Shown here piece after piece: positions 53,451-61,183 of a stretch of 64,000 nt of DNA (position 1 is the first letter of the stretch; each line of letters starts with the position of its first letter). The translations under genes and the position numbers were made by a program. The DNA lies in assembly GCA_934725985.1 (NCBI GenBank), contig CAKVCX010000002.1, positions 62,001-126,000 on the forward strand. The letters are read 5' to 3'. The stretch is from an uncultured Bacilli bacterium. Lineage in GTDB: Bacteria; Bacillota_I; Bacilli_A; RFN20; CAG-826. The notes beneath the pieces were generated by a model. That model was not told the DNA's origin. It made no database searches and saw only the letters and a list, made by a program, of their open reading frames with translations.

Positions 53451-55699
53451 TGATTAATGCAGCATTACTTGGGAATCCAAACTGTGGTAAGACCACATTA
53501 TTTAACGCTTTAACCGGCTCAACTGCCTATACAGGAAACTGGCCTGGGGTTACTGTTGAAAAAAGAGAAGGTACTTATAAAAATAAAAAGAATCCTTCAT
53601 TGGAAGTCAAGATAACCGATCTTCCGGGCATTTATTCTCTTTCTCCATATAGCCCGGAGGAAGTCATTTCTAGAAATTTTATCCTTAACGAAAAACCAGA
53701 CGTTGTTATTTCGGTAATCGATGCGACTAACCTTGAGCGTAACCTTTATATGACAACCCAACTTCTAGAAATGGACGTTCCGGTTGTTATTGCTTTGAAT
53801 ATGTCCGATGCTCTAGAAGAAAATAATCTAAGCATTGATACAAAAGTACTTGAAAAGCAATTCAATGTCCCTGTTATTAGCATCTCTGCCCTTAAATATA
53901 AAGGGCTTGACGATTTAATGAAAAAAGTTGACGAAGTCGCTTCTTCTTCTAGAAAAGGGATATCTTATCTTCCTTTTAAAGATGCTTTAGAAAAAGCAAG
54001 CAAAATTTACGAAGAAAAAAATATTTCCTCCCCCTTATTCCATGCTGTAAAAGCTTTGGAAAAAGATGAGCTTGAACTAGATGAAAACAAAGAAGCTTCC
54101 GAAGAAGTTTTAAAAGCTTGTGCTAACGATGGGGTGGATTATGAATCTTCCATTGCCGATGAAAGATATAAATTCTTAAGCCCACTTTGCGATAAAGCCA
54201 TAAAGGGAAAGATCAAGGAAGAAAAAGAAAAATTGACCCGTTCTGACAAAATTGACAGGATTTTGACAAATAAATGGTTAGCTATTCCTATCATGATTGT
54301 CATATTGTTTGTTATATTCCATATCGTCTTTGCCGGCGATTTGTTCTATATGAATGCAATGGGGTTACAATTAGAAAATTACCCTGGCTTTATTAGCTTT
54401 ATGGTTGGTGGAGAGGAAGTTCATCCGTTTGAAGGCCTATTCTATAATGAAGATGGCATTCCAGCGCTTGGCGAATTCTTACATTCTCTAGCTGGCGATA
54501 GCGAAACTGGCATTCTTGGTTTAATTTCTTTAGGAATTAAGGAAGGAATGATTCAAGCTGGCGCAAGCGAATGGGTAATCGGGTTAGTCTATGATGGTAT
54601 TTTAGGGGGCGTGACTGCCGTATTGGGATTTGTCCCACAAATTATGCTTCTATTTGCTTTCTTCTCTTTACTCGAAGATAGTGGATATATGGCTCGTATT
54701 GCTTTCGTTCTTGATAGGATTTTACGTAAATTTGGTGTTTCTGGACGTGCCTTCCTTCCTATGATTATGGGATTTGGATGTGGAGTTCCAGCCATGATGA
54801 ATACTAGAACCTTAGCCACCGATGCCGAAAGGACAAAAACAATTCGTGCAATTCCTTTCTTTACTTGCGGCGCAAAAGCTGAATTCTTAGTAACAATCGC
54901 TGCTGCTGTCGCTGCAGTTGGTGGTTTAGATGCTGGGTTATTCACCTTCATTATGTATTTATTAGGCGTAGTAGTGGCTTTGATTTCTGTTATAGTCATG
55001 ACTAAGACTACCCAAAGAGAAAAAGTTCCTCCCTTTATTATGGAACTTCCTGCTTATCATTTACCTGCCCCCAAGGCTTTGGCGTTGCATGTTTACGATA
55101 AAGGAAAACACTTTGTCATTAAAGCTTTCACCATCATATTCTTATCAACTGTTGCTATTTGGTTCTTGTCTAACTTCTCTTGGAGTTGGGAAATGGTTCC
55201 TGAAGAACAATCAATTCTTCATGATCTTGGACAATTCATTGCTCCTATATTTACTCCTTGTGGATTTGGTGTACAAACCGGTGATTATGGATGGACTTTC
55301 TCGGTTGCCTCGATTCAAGGCATTGTCGCTAAGGAAGCCGTCACTCAAACCATTGAACAAATCTCTGGCTCTTTAATTGAAGGCGGGGACTTCTCTATGC
55401 TAGTCAGCAATAGCGGAATAACCCAAGGCGGGCTTGTTGGGTTTGCAGTATTCAATATGCTTACTATTCCTTGCTTTGCTTCCGTTGCAACTGCTAAAGG
55501 TGAACTTAAAGATCATAAGACTTTTGTTTGGACGATCTTATTCTGGGTTGGTTTGTCTTACCTATTAGGATGCTTGGCTTATATCTCGGTTGATTATGTT
55601 TGGAGTCTAGGAATTACTATTCCTGTCTTAATCGCGGCTGGAGTTGGTTTATATTTCTATGACCGCCATATGAATAAAAAGGAGGCTATGGCCAACTAA
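53450..55699 (+). CDS. feoB: Ferrous iron transporter B
   Basis: 749 residues. The N-terminal G-protein domain has G1 GNPNCGKTT (8-16), G2 within GNWPGVTVEKREG, G3 DLPG, G4 NMSD and G5 ISAL, followed by a helical GDI-like spacer. The membrane part starts near residue 280 and has two Gate repeats; MGFGCGVPAMMNTR and FFTCGAKAEF carry the Cys residues thought to form the iron path. It imports Fe2+ across the cytoplasmic membrane. Full length. Confidence 0.97.
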   Translation: MINAALLGNPNCGKTTLFNALTGSTAYTGNWPGVTVEKREGTYKNKKNPSLEVKITDLPGIYSLSPYSPEEVISRNFILNEKPDVVISVIDATNLERNLYMTTQLLEMDVPVVIALNMSDALEENNLSIDTKVLEKQFNVPVISISALKYKGLDDLMKKVDEVASSSRKGISYLPFKDALEKASKIYEEKNISSPLFHAVKALEKDELELDENKEASEEVLKACANDGVDYESSIADERYKFLSPLCDKAIKGKIKEEKEKLTRSDKIDRILTNKWLAIPIMIVILFVIFHIVFAGDLFYMNAMGLQLENYPGFISFMVGGEEVHPFEGLFYNEDGIPALGEFLHSLAGDSETGILGLISLGIKEGMIQAGASEWVIGLVYDGILGGVTAVLGFVPQIMLLFAFFSLLEDSGYMARIAFVLDRILRKFGVSGRAFLPMIMGFGCGVPAMMNTRTLATDAERTKTIRAIPFFTCGAKAEFLVTIAAAVAAVGGLDAGLFTFIMYLLGVVVALISVIVMTKTTQREKVPPFIMELPAYHLPAPKALALHVYDKGKHFVIKAFTIIFLSTVAIWFLSNFSWSWEMVPEEQSILHDLGQFIAPIFTPCGFGVQTGDYGWTFSVASIQGIVAKEAVTQTIEQISGSLIEGGDFSMLVSNSGITQGGLVGFAVFNMLTIPCFASVATAKGELKDHKTFVWTILFWVGLSYLLGCLAYISVDYVWSLGITIPVLIAAGVGLYFYDRHMNKKEAMAN

Positions 55700-55956
55700 T
55701 GGTTACTAAGTTTTTAGAAGAAGCTAGTCAAGGCTTTAATTATGCTGACCTTGTCATATTGTTAATAGTCGGAGTTGTTGTAATTGGAGTTGCCTCGATT
55801 ATTATCATTAGAAAAAGAAAAGGCAAACACGCTTGCTGCGATTGTGGCGATAACAAGGGGAAAGTTCTTCTTGCCGATTATAAGACTCAACAAAAAAGAG
55901 ACGAAAAGAAAAAAGAATCTTGCTGTTGTTGTAATAACAAAGAAGAAAACAAATAA
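55699..55956 (+). CDS. FeoB-associated Cys-rich membrane protein
   Basis: 85 residues: one membrane helix (about 18-40, LVILLIVGVVVIGVASIIII), a basic patch, then Cys-rich motifs HACCDCGDN and ESCCCCNN in a lysine-rich tail. Small proteins like this follow feoB in many Bacillota and may hold or deliver Fe2+ at the inner face. It overlaps the feoB stop by one base and ends the operon. Confidence 0.9.
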   Translation: MVTKFLEEASQGFNYADLVILLIVGVVVIGVASIIIIRKRKGKHACCDCGDNKGKVLLADYKTQQKRDEKKKESCCCCNNKEENK

Positions 55957-55965
55957 TGAGTTAAT

Positions 55966-55998
55966 ATGGACCTATGGGAAGTCATAGGTCCATTTTTC
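55966..55998 (+). terminator. Terminator of the feo operon
   Basis: Perfect 11-bp stem ATGGACCTATG/CATAGGTCCAT (55966-55976, 55983-55993) followed by TTTTTCTT. Confidence 0.95.
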
Positions 55999-56024
55999 TT
56001 AAAAATATTTAGACTCTTTCTTAA

Positions 56025-56438
56025 TTAACTCAAACTTTTTTTAAAGAATTCAGACAACGCTAAATATTTTTCTTTGTATGTGATTTTATTGCTTACTAAG
56101 CGTTCCATTGGACATATATCGTTTTTGTCTTTATTTAATATATGGGTTACTTCTTTTTCGTAACTAAAAGGAATTTTATTTTCTGTTAATAGCTTTTTGG
56201 CTTTCATAGATATTAAGGGGGTGTATATCTTTTTTGCTTTTGCATTTATAAAAATTGAGCTAGCTGCTTCTCCTACTACTTTATCAATAATAATAGAATC
56301 AGTTAAAAGTCCTTCTTTTTCTAATATTAGAAGCTGCTTTATCCCTTTAAAGTGGTATATTTTGGTTGTATTGCTTTTAAATATAAGTAAAGAAGCATTC
56401 TCTTTTTTAAATTCAATTAGCAAATTAAATAAATCCAT
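56025..56438 (-). CDS. DUF1893-family protein
   Basis: 137 residues. The family signs are IIDKVVGEAASSIFINAKAKKIYTPLIS (the D..vGkaaA pattern) and the C-terminal NKDKNDICPMERLV. Related small proteins resemble the cytidine-deaminase-like fold, but metal ligands are not obvious here. Role unknown. No ribosome site; a TTAAAA box lies eight bases before the ATG. Convergent with the feo operon. Confidence 0.75.
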   Translation of the reverse strand: MDLFNLLIEFKKENASLLIFKSNTTKIYHFKGIKQLLILEKEGLLTDSIIIDKVVGEAASSIFINAKAKKIYTPLISMKAKKLLTENKIPFSYEKEVTHILNKDKNDICPMERLVSNKITYKEKYLALSEFFKKSLS

Positions 56439-56503
56439 AGAAACATTTTTAATAAAAGGTTTTTTATAATCAATAAAAATATACTCAATGATTTAAATTT
56501 GTT

Positions 56504-56509
56504 TATTAT
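56504..56509 (+). promoter_or_regulatory. -10 box of the AlkD-like gene, leaderless type
   Basis: TATTAT followed by TTTAGT and the ATG at 56516: a six-base gap with no Shine-Dalgarno. Confidence 0.5.
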
Positions 56510-56515
56510 TTTAGT

Positions 56516-57184
56516 ATGGATGAATTGAATAAGTTAAGAATTGATTTGTACGGTCTAGATTATAAAGTTACTAATTTCAAAATCGATAATATGGTTGGCA
56601 CTAGTTTACCTAGGGCAAAAATAAAAATGTCAAAAGTTAAACAGTGCATTAAAAAATATTATAAAGACGAGAAAATTAGTTTATTGGATTTTCCCATTTC
56701 TGAAAGCGTCGAACTAACCATGTGCTATTTTGCCATTGGCTTACTTAGATGTAAAAACTTTATCGAACAGATGGAATTTTTGGATAAGAATTTAAAATAT
56801 GCCAATAGCTGGATGATTACTGATGTTTGTCCTCAATATATTAAAAAATCTACGTACGAGGCCTATGAACCTTATTTTTATAAGTTTTCTAAATCTAAAG
56901 AAGAATATAAAAGACGTTTTGCCTATGTCTATTTAATTAGATTTTATAAAGATAAAAAGGTAGAAGAATTCAAGGATTATATTTTTGATGATGAACGTTA
57001 CTATGTTTATATGGCTGAAGCCTGGATGCTAGCGACTTTTGCTATTTTTGATGAAGAAGGTGTGTTTTCTTTTTTAAATGAAAAAGAAATCAATGGCAAA
57101 CTAAAAAGAAAGACGATATCAAAAATATGTGATTCATATCGAATAGAAGAAGACATAAAAGAAAAATTCAAAGGTCTAAGATGA
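56516..57184 (+). CDS. DNA alkylation repair (AlkD-like) HEAT-repeat protein
   Basis: 222 residues, all-helical. The family block near the end is YYVYMAEAWMLATFAIFDEE, preceded by KRRFAYVYLIRFYKD; AlkD homologues carry a W..q...W pattern here. AlkD-type glycosylases remove alkylated bases by wrapping DNA with HEAT-like repeats. The N-terminal ~50 residues match poorly, so activity should not be assumed. Single gene with a leaderless-type promoter. Confidence 0.75.
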   Translation: MDELNKLRIDLYGLDYKVTNFKIDNMVGTSLPRAKIKMSKVKQCIKKYYKDEKISLLDFPISESVELTMCYFAIGLLRCKNFIEQMEFLDKNLKYANSWMITDVCPQYIKKSTYEAYEPYFYKFSKSKEEYKRRFAYVYLIRFYKDKKVEEFKDYIFDDERYYVYMAEAWMLATFAIFDEEGVFSFLNEKEINGKLKRKTISKICDSYRIEEDIKEKFKGLR

Positions 57185-57211
57185 TTTTGCCTAAATATTC
57201 AATTTTAGTTA

Positions 57212-57240
57212 TTGTTAACTCTTCTTTCTTGCCTTATAAT
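57212..57240 (+). promoter_or_regulatory. Promoter of tRNA-Ala/tRNA-Met
   Basis: TTGTTA (57212-57217), exactly 17 bp, TATAAT (57235-57240). About 43 bases separate the -10 from the first tRNA. Confidence 0.75.
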
Positions 57241-57283
57241 AGCAAAGCCGTTTTGCGAAAGACGGTAATCCTTAATCGGGTTT

Positions 57284-57359
57284 GGGACTTTAGCTCAGCT
57301 GGGAGAGCGCGTGCTTTGCAAGCATGAGGTCGTCGGTTCGATCCCGATAAGTTCCACCA
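57284..57359 (+). tRNA. tRNA-Ala (TGC anticodon)
   Basis: Acceptor GGGACTT/AAGTTCC, with G3-T70 wobble, the key alanine identity pair; encoded CCA. Anticodon stem CGTGC/GCATG with loop TTTGCAA, giving TGC. Confidence 0.96.
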
Positions 57360-57363
57360 TTTT

Positions 57364-57440
57364 GGCTGAGTAGCCCAGTTGGTTAGAGCAACCGGCTCAT
57401 ACCCGGTATGTCGAGGGTTCGAGTCCCCCCTCAGCCACCA
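57364..57440 (+). tRNA. tRNA-Met, elongator type (CAT anticodon)
   Basis: Acceptor GGCTGAG/CTCAGCC, discriminator A, encoded CCA. Stem ACCGG/CCGGT with loop CTCATAC, giving CAT. The first base pair is G-C and the anticodon stem lacks three G-C pairs in a row, so it is not initiator. A lysidine-type tRNA-Ile2 is possible in principle but the loop ending ATAC favours Met. Four bases after tRNA-Ala. Confidence 0.88.
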
Positions 57441-57452
57441 ATTAATTGAATT

Positions 57453-57482
57453 AGATGACAGATATGATGTCATCTTTTTTTG
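57453..57482 (+). terminator. Terminator after tRNA-Met
   Basis: AGATGACA/TGTCATCT perfect 8-bp stem (57453-57460, 57468-57475) followed by TTTTTTT. Confidence 0.93.
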
Positions 57483-57580
57483 TAAATTTTTAATAAGTTC
57501 AGCCGTAAGCCTAAATTGTGTAAAGCTCGAAGCATCCGGATAGAACCGGATTAAATCTATGCTTGCAATTATTTTATAAA

Positions 57581-57607
57581 TTAGCACTTGCTACTTGACA
57601 GTGCTAA
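57581..57607. promoter_or_regulatory. CIRCE element (HrcA operator) upstream of htpG
   Basis: TTAGCACTT (57581-57589), nine-base spacer, CAGTGCTAA (57599-57607). This fits CIRCE (TTAGCACTC-N9-GAGTGCTAA) with a single change in each arm. The -35 box TTGACA (57595-57600) lies inside it, so HrcA binding would block the htpG promoter. Confidence 0.9.
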
Positions 57608-57647
57608 AAAATTGATTAAATTAGTTATTGTGAAAAGGTGAAAGAAA

Positions 57648-59570
57648 ATGAAAGAAGAAAAAGAGTTTCAAACAGAATCTAAGCAATTGCTTGATTTAAT
57701 GATTAATAGCATTTATTCAAATAAGGAAATATTCCTTCGTGAATTATTATCCAATGCAAGTGACGCTATAGATAAATATAGGTTTTTATCGTTGACTGAT
57801 TCGAAAAACTATCCTACTTGTGAAGGGTTAATTCGAATTGAACCAAACGAAAAAGAAAGAACGATTTCCATTATTGATAACGGCATCGGGATGAGCAAAG
57901 AAGAAATAGAAAAGAACTTAGGTACTATTGCTAAGTCTGGTTCAAAAGACTTTGCTTCTAAGTTTGAGAAAGCCAAAAAGGCTGAAGATTTGTCAATTAT
58001 TGGTCAATTTGGTGTTGGCTTCTATTCCTCTTTTATGGTGGCTTCTAAAGTTGAAGTGACTACAAAAGCAATTGGAGGACAAGCTTATTGTTTCTCCTCT
58101 AGTGGTAAGGATAAATACACTATAGAAGATTCTACTTTCGATATGGAACACGGAACCATTGTTAAAGTCTATTTAAAGAAAGATGAAGACAATGAAGATT
58201 ATTCTTCGTATTTAAAGACTTGGAAAATTGAAGACCTTGTAAAGAAATATTCCGATTATCTTCGTTATCCAATCAAGATGAAAGAAACCCATCAAGAAGA
58301 AGACAAGGATGAAAACGGAAAAGTCATCGAAGGAAAAACCCATGAAGTAGTGGAAGATAAGACTTTAAATTCCATGGTACCTTTATGGAAAAAGAATCCT
58401 AAAGAGGTAAGCGAAAAGGATTTAAACGAATTCTATAAGAATAAATTTGATGATTTTGAGGATCCTTTGATTTCTTTAAATATCCATATTGAAGGTCTAT
58501 TCTCTTATGATGCATTAGTCTATATTCCTGCTCACGCTCCATATGATTTATATTCTAGCAACTATGAAAAAGGGCTTGCTTTGTATAGCAAAGGAATATT
58601 TATTCAAGATAAATGTAAGGAATTGGTCCCAGATTTCTTAAAGTTTGTTCGTGGCTTGGTAGATTCCGAGGATTTCCCTTTGAATATATCAAGAGAAATG
58701 CTGCAAAAAAGCGCTTTAATGACAAAGATAGAATCTTCGATTGAAAAGAAGGTTCTAGATAAGTTATCTTCGCTTCAAAATAACGATAAGGAACGTTATG
58801 AAAGGTTCTTTAAGCTTTATGGCAATTATCTAAAGTACGGAATCTATTCTACTTACGGCATGAAGAAAAACGAGCTTCAAGACCTTTTAGAATTCACTTC
58901 CTTAAAGAAAAATAAGCCAATTACTTTTAAAGAATATGTCGCTTCGATGAAAAAAGATCAAAAAGACATATATTATGCTTCTGGAAAGACTCTAGATGAA
59001 ATAAAGCTTTTGCCTCAACTAGAAAAGTATAAGAAAGAGGATGTTGATGTTCTTCTTCTAGACCAAGAAATTGATGAATTTACCATAATGGCCTTAATGG
59101 ATTATGACAAACACCAATTCAAGAATATTGCTAGCGAGGATAAAGAAGAATTAAGCAAAGAAGAAAAAGATAAGTTAGATAACTTAGTTACTTCAAATAA
59201 ACGCGTCCTCGATAACATCAAAGAAGCCTTAAAAGGAAAAGTCGATGATGTTTCTTTCTCGACAAAATTAGTTGATTCTCCAGTATGCATTACTACCAAA
59301 AATGGACTTTCAATGAACGTAGAAAGAGTGCTAGAAGAACAACCTGGGGATGAGAATTCTCCAAAGCCAAAGGCTACTAAAGTTCTTGAGATAAATGCTG
59401 AACATCCTTTATTTAAAGCCATTTCTTCTTTGACTAGCGATGAAGAAGTAAGCAAATGCGGTAAACTTCTATATGATGAAGCCTTGTTATTGGAAGGAAG
59501 AGAAATCGAAGATAAAAAGAGCTTTATAGAGAATTTGAACTCTATAATGATTAAAGGTCTTAATAAATAA
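57648..59570 (+). CDS. htpG: Hsp90-family molecular chaperone
   Basis: 640 residues, an ATP-dependent homodimeric chaperone. N-terminal GHKL ATPase: LLSNASDAIDKYR, DNGIGMSKEEI, GQFGVGFYSSFMVA and HGTIVKVYL. The middle domain holds the catalytic-loop Arg in PLNISREMLQ. The C-terminal dimer domain ends without a MEEVD tail, as in bacteria. An AAAGGTG site precedes the ATG. The CIRCE operator upstream predicts HrcA-controlled heat induction. Confidence 0.97.
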   Translation: MKEEKEFQTESKQLLDLMINSIYSNKEIFLRELLSNASDAIDKYRFLSLTDSKNYPTCEGLIRIEPNEKERTISIIDNGIGMSKEEIEKNLGTIAKSGSKDFASKFEKAKKAEDLSIIGQFGVGFYSSFMVASKVEVTTKAIGGQAYCFSSSGKDKYTIEDSTFDMEHGTIVKVYLKKDEDNEDYSSYLKTWKIEDLVKKYSDYLRYPIKMKETHQEEDKDENGKVIEGKTHEVVEDKTLNSMVPLWKKNPKEVSEKDLNEFYKNKFDDFEDPLISLNIHIEGLFSYDALVYIPAHAPYDLYSSNYEKGLALYSKGIFIQDKCKELVPDFLKFVRGLVDSEDFPLNISREMLQKSALMTKIESSIEKKVLDKLSSLQNNDKERYERFFKLYGNYLKYGIYSTYGMKKNELQDLLEFTSLKKNKPITFKEYVASMKKDQKDIYYASGKTLDEIKLLPQLEKYKKEDVDVLLLDQEIDEFTIMALMDYDKHQFKNIASEDKEELSKEEKDKLDNLVTSNKRVLDNIKEALKGKVDDVSFSTKLVDSPVCITTKNGLSMNVERVLEEQPGDENSPKPKATKVLEINAEHPLFKAISSLTSDEEVSKCGKLLYDEALLLEGREIEDKKSFIENLNSIMIKGLNK

Positions 59571-59578
59571 AATAGGGA

Positions 59579-59606
59579 ATCCCTATCGCAATGATGGGGA
59601 TTTTTC
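59579..59606 (+). terminator. Terminator after htpG
   Basis: ATCCCTATC/GATGGGGAT stem with one G-T pair (59579-59587, 59593-59601), followed by TTTTCTTT. Confidence 0.85.
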
Positions 59607-59642
59607 TTTATTTTAGGCGTTTGTTTCGCTATGGTTATGTAG

Positions 59643-60260
59643 ATGAAAGAAAACAAAAGAAAGATATCTTCTTTAACGTTCAAAGAAAGAACTTCTATAG
59701 CGGGATTTATTGTTCTAATTATTTTTTTCTTTTTGTTTTTAATTAAATTCATCGCTTCTTTATGCTTAAATGATTATTTTCTTTTAGTTAATTCAATCTT
59801 TACTTTCTTTTTATTCCTTGGAAAGTCTTTGTATTTTATTGGGGAACGTCATTGCAAAAGTGAAAAAGACAAACCCATATACGTATTATTTATGGGAATA
59901 ATGTTATTTTTTGGCTCCTTGGCATTTTTAATATACTGGGCCCTTTCTTTTTATAAGAAAACCATTTTGGATTATTCCTTAATAAAGGTCATTTTCTATT
60001 GCGTATTATCTTTTGTTGAAGTTTCTTTATCTATAATTGGCATATTCTATTCAAGGAAACATAAAGATATCTTGCTATATGGTTATAAATGTCTAAATTT
60101 AGGAATTGCTTTTACTTCTATAGCGTTTTTTATGATTTCTATTTTTGCTTATTTTGAATTAAACGCGATATATGGGATTAATTTTCTTTCGATTATTGTT
60201 TCTTTTTATCTAATTATTTATTCTTTATTTAAAATAAAACGGTTTTCTAAACTTGATTGA
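59643..60260 (+). CDS. Hypothetical six-helix membrane protein
   Basis: 205 residues with six hydrophobic segments at about 18-40, 47-65, 80-102, 115-137, 148-172 and 180-198. Basic residues flank the ends (MKENKRKISS and KIKRFSKLD), placing both inside. No motif that I recognise. No Shine-Dalgarno precedes the ATG. Stands alone between htpG and the tRNA-Ile/Ser pair. Confidence 0.6.
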   Translation: MKENKRKISSLTFKERTSIAGFIVLIIFFFLFLIKFIASLCLNDYFLLVNSIFTFFLFLGKSLYFIGERHCKSEKDKPIYVLFMGIMLFFGSLAFLIYWALSFYKKTILDYSLIKVIFYCVLSFVEVSLSIIGIFYSRKHKDILLYGYKCLNLGIAFTSIAFFMISIFAYFELNAIYGINFLSIIVSFYLIIYSLFKIKRFSKLD

Positions 60261-60336
60261 TTTCTTTTTTATTATCTTTTTAACAATTTTATGCATCTAG
60301 AATTAAAAAACTGCTTTATAAGTTGAATAATCGCTG

Positions 60337-60342
60337 TATAAT
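60337..60342 (+). promoter_or_regulatory. -10 box of the tRNA-Ile/tRNA-Ser unit
   Basis: TATAAT 22 bases before tRNA-Ile; a CTTTAT-like -35 lies 17 bp upstream. A CCCC-TAT-GGGG mini hairpin sits between start site and tRNA. Confidence 0.55.
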
Positions 60343-60364
60343 ATGACAGCCCCTATGGGGAGAT

Positions 60365-60441
60365 GGTCCATTAGCTCAGTTGGTTAGAGCGAGCGCCTTA
60401 TAAGCGCTAGGTCCGGTGTTCAAACCACCGATGGACCACCA
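60365..60441 (+). tRNA. tRNA-Ile with TAT (UAU) anticodon
   Basis: A complete cloverleaf: acceptor GGTCCAT/ATGGACC, discriminator A, CCA; D-arm GCTC/GAGC; anticodon stem AGCGC/GCGCT with seven-base loop CTTATAA, in which positions 34-36 are TAT; T-arm CGGTG-TTCAAAC-CACCG. It reads AUA directly. Most bacteria instead read AUA with a CAU tRNA whose C34 is changed to lysidine by TilS. All pairing is intact, so it is not a decayed gene. Confidence 0.93.
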
Positions 60442-60446
60442 TTTAC

Positions 60447-60538
60447 GGAGGCGTACCCAAGCGGCTGAAGGGGTCGGTCTTGAAAACCGATAGTGGGGTA
60501 ATGCTCCAGCCAGAGTTCGAATCTCTGCGCCTCCGCCA
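60447..60538 (+). tRNA. tRNA-Ser (TGA anticodon)
   Basis: Class II tRNA with a long variable arm (TAGTGGGGTAATGCTCCAGC region). Acceptor GGAGGCG/CGCCTCC, discriminator G, encoded CCA. Stem TCGGT/ACCGA with loop CTTGAAA, giving TGA. Five bases after tRNA-Ile. Confidence 0.96.
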
Positions 60539-60577
60539 ATTTCAAAAATTGATATTGATAAAATTGTTACATTAAAT

Positions 60578-60597
60578 CGGCCTTGTTGCCGTTTTTT
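60578..60597 (+). terminator. Terminator after tRNA-Ser
   Basis: CGGC-CTTGTT-GCCG followed by TTTTTTG. Confidence 0.85.
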
Positions 60598-60680
60598 GTT
60601 TTATTTAGAAAATTATGAATTTTTTATTTATTTTAGAAGCAAACATTTGTGATATAGTTTAGTTAATAGAGGGTGCAATT

Positions 60681-60878
60681 ATGGCATATGAATATAAAAG
60701 TGTTTGCGTAAAAACCGCGAATCCACTTGTAGCTTCTTATAAAGGCTTTAACGAAGACATTCAAAATGTTTTAAATCAATATTCAAAAGAAGGATGGAAA
60801 TTGCATACAGCTAAACTAGAAAACTTCAGTGCTGGTCCAGGGATGGTTTGCTTGTTGATTTTTGAAAAAGAGAAATAA
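60681..60878 (+). CDS. DUF4177-like small protein
   Basis: 65 residues. The pattern YEYKSVCVKT ... FNEDIQNVLNQYSKEGWKLHTAKLEN ... MVCLLIFEKEK is the beta-helix-beta layout of DUF4177, where the LN...GW block is conserved. Function unknown; small, soluble. AGAGGGTG lies before the ATG and a TATAGT -10 at about 60652. Confidence 0.75.
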   Translation: MAYEYKSVCVKTANPLVASYKGFNEDIQNVLNQYSKEGWKLHTAKLENFSAGPGMVCLLIFEKEK

Positions 60879-61183
60879 ACTGTTTGATGACAATACAAAA
60901 TTCAGTGATCGCAACGTGATTATTTATGAGCATTTTTAAAATTATTTTAGGATTTATTGATTTTAGTTCATGCGTATATCAAGGTTCAAACTTGAACATT
61001 CATGTTAAAAAAGTAAAAAAAGTATAATAGTGCCATTTTATCGTATTTTTTAGTATTTGTATCTTTCGTTTTTCGGATATTTTTGCCATTTAGTATCTTT
61101 CGTTTTTCGGATATTTTTGCCATTTAGTATCTTTCGTTTTTCGTATTTTTATTGTAGAGTTATTTTTAATTGGGGAGAAGTGT
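60879..61183. other. Intergenic region with tandem repeats
   Basis: No gene seen. It carries the 34-bp tandem repeat (61059-61143) and the GGGGAG ribosome site of the AAA_14 gene. Confidence 0.55.
61059..61143 (+). repeat. 34-bp tandem repeat, two and a half copies
   Basis: Copies start at 61059, 61093 and 61127; each begins GTATCTTTCGTTTTTCGG and continues ATATTTTTGCCATTTA. The first two are identical; the third stops matching after 17 bases. It lies 41 bp before the AAA_14 gene. Confidence 0.9.

Noticed and set aside
57234..57587. A 117-codon frame on the minus strand across tRNA-Ala and tRNA-Met
   Set aside because: It contains the classic false peptide made by reading tRNAs backwards (WWLRGDSNPRHTGYEPVALT); both tRNAs are certain.
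60365..60441. Reading the tRNA as Ile(GAT) or as a decayed copy
   Set aside because: The loop is clearly CTTATAA with TAT at positions 34-36, and every stem pairs fully.
61059..61143. Possible CRISPR array
   Set aside because: The 34-bp units follow each other directly with no unique spacers, and no cas gene is near.
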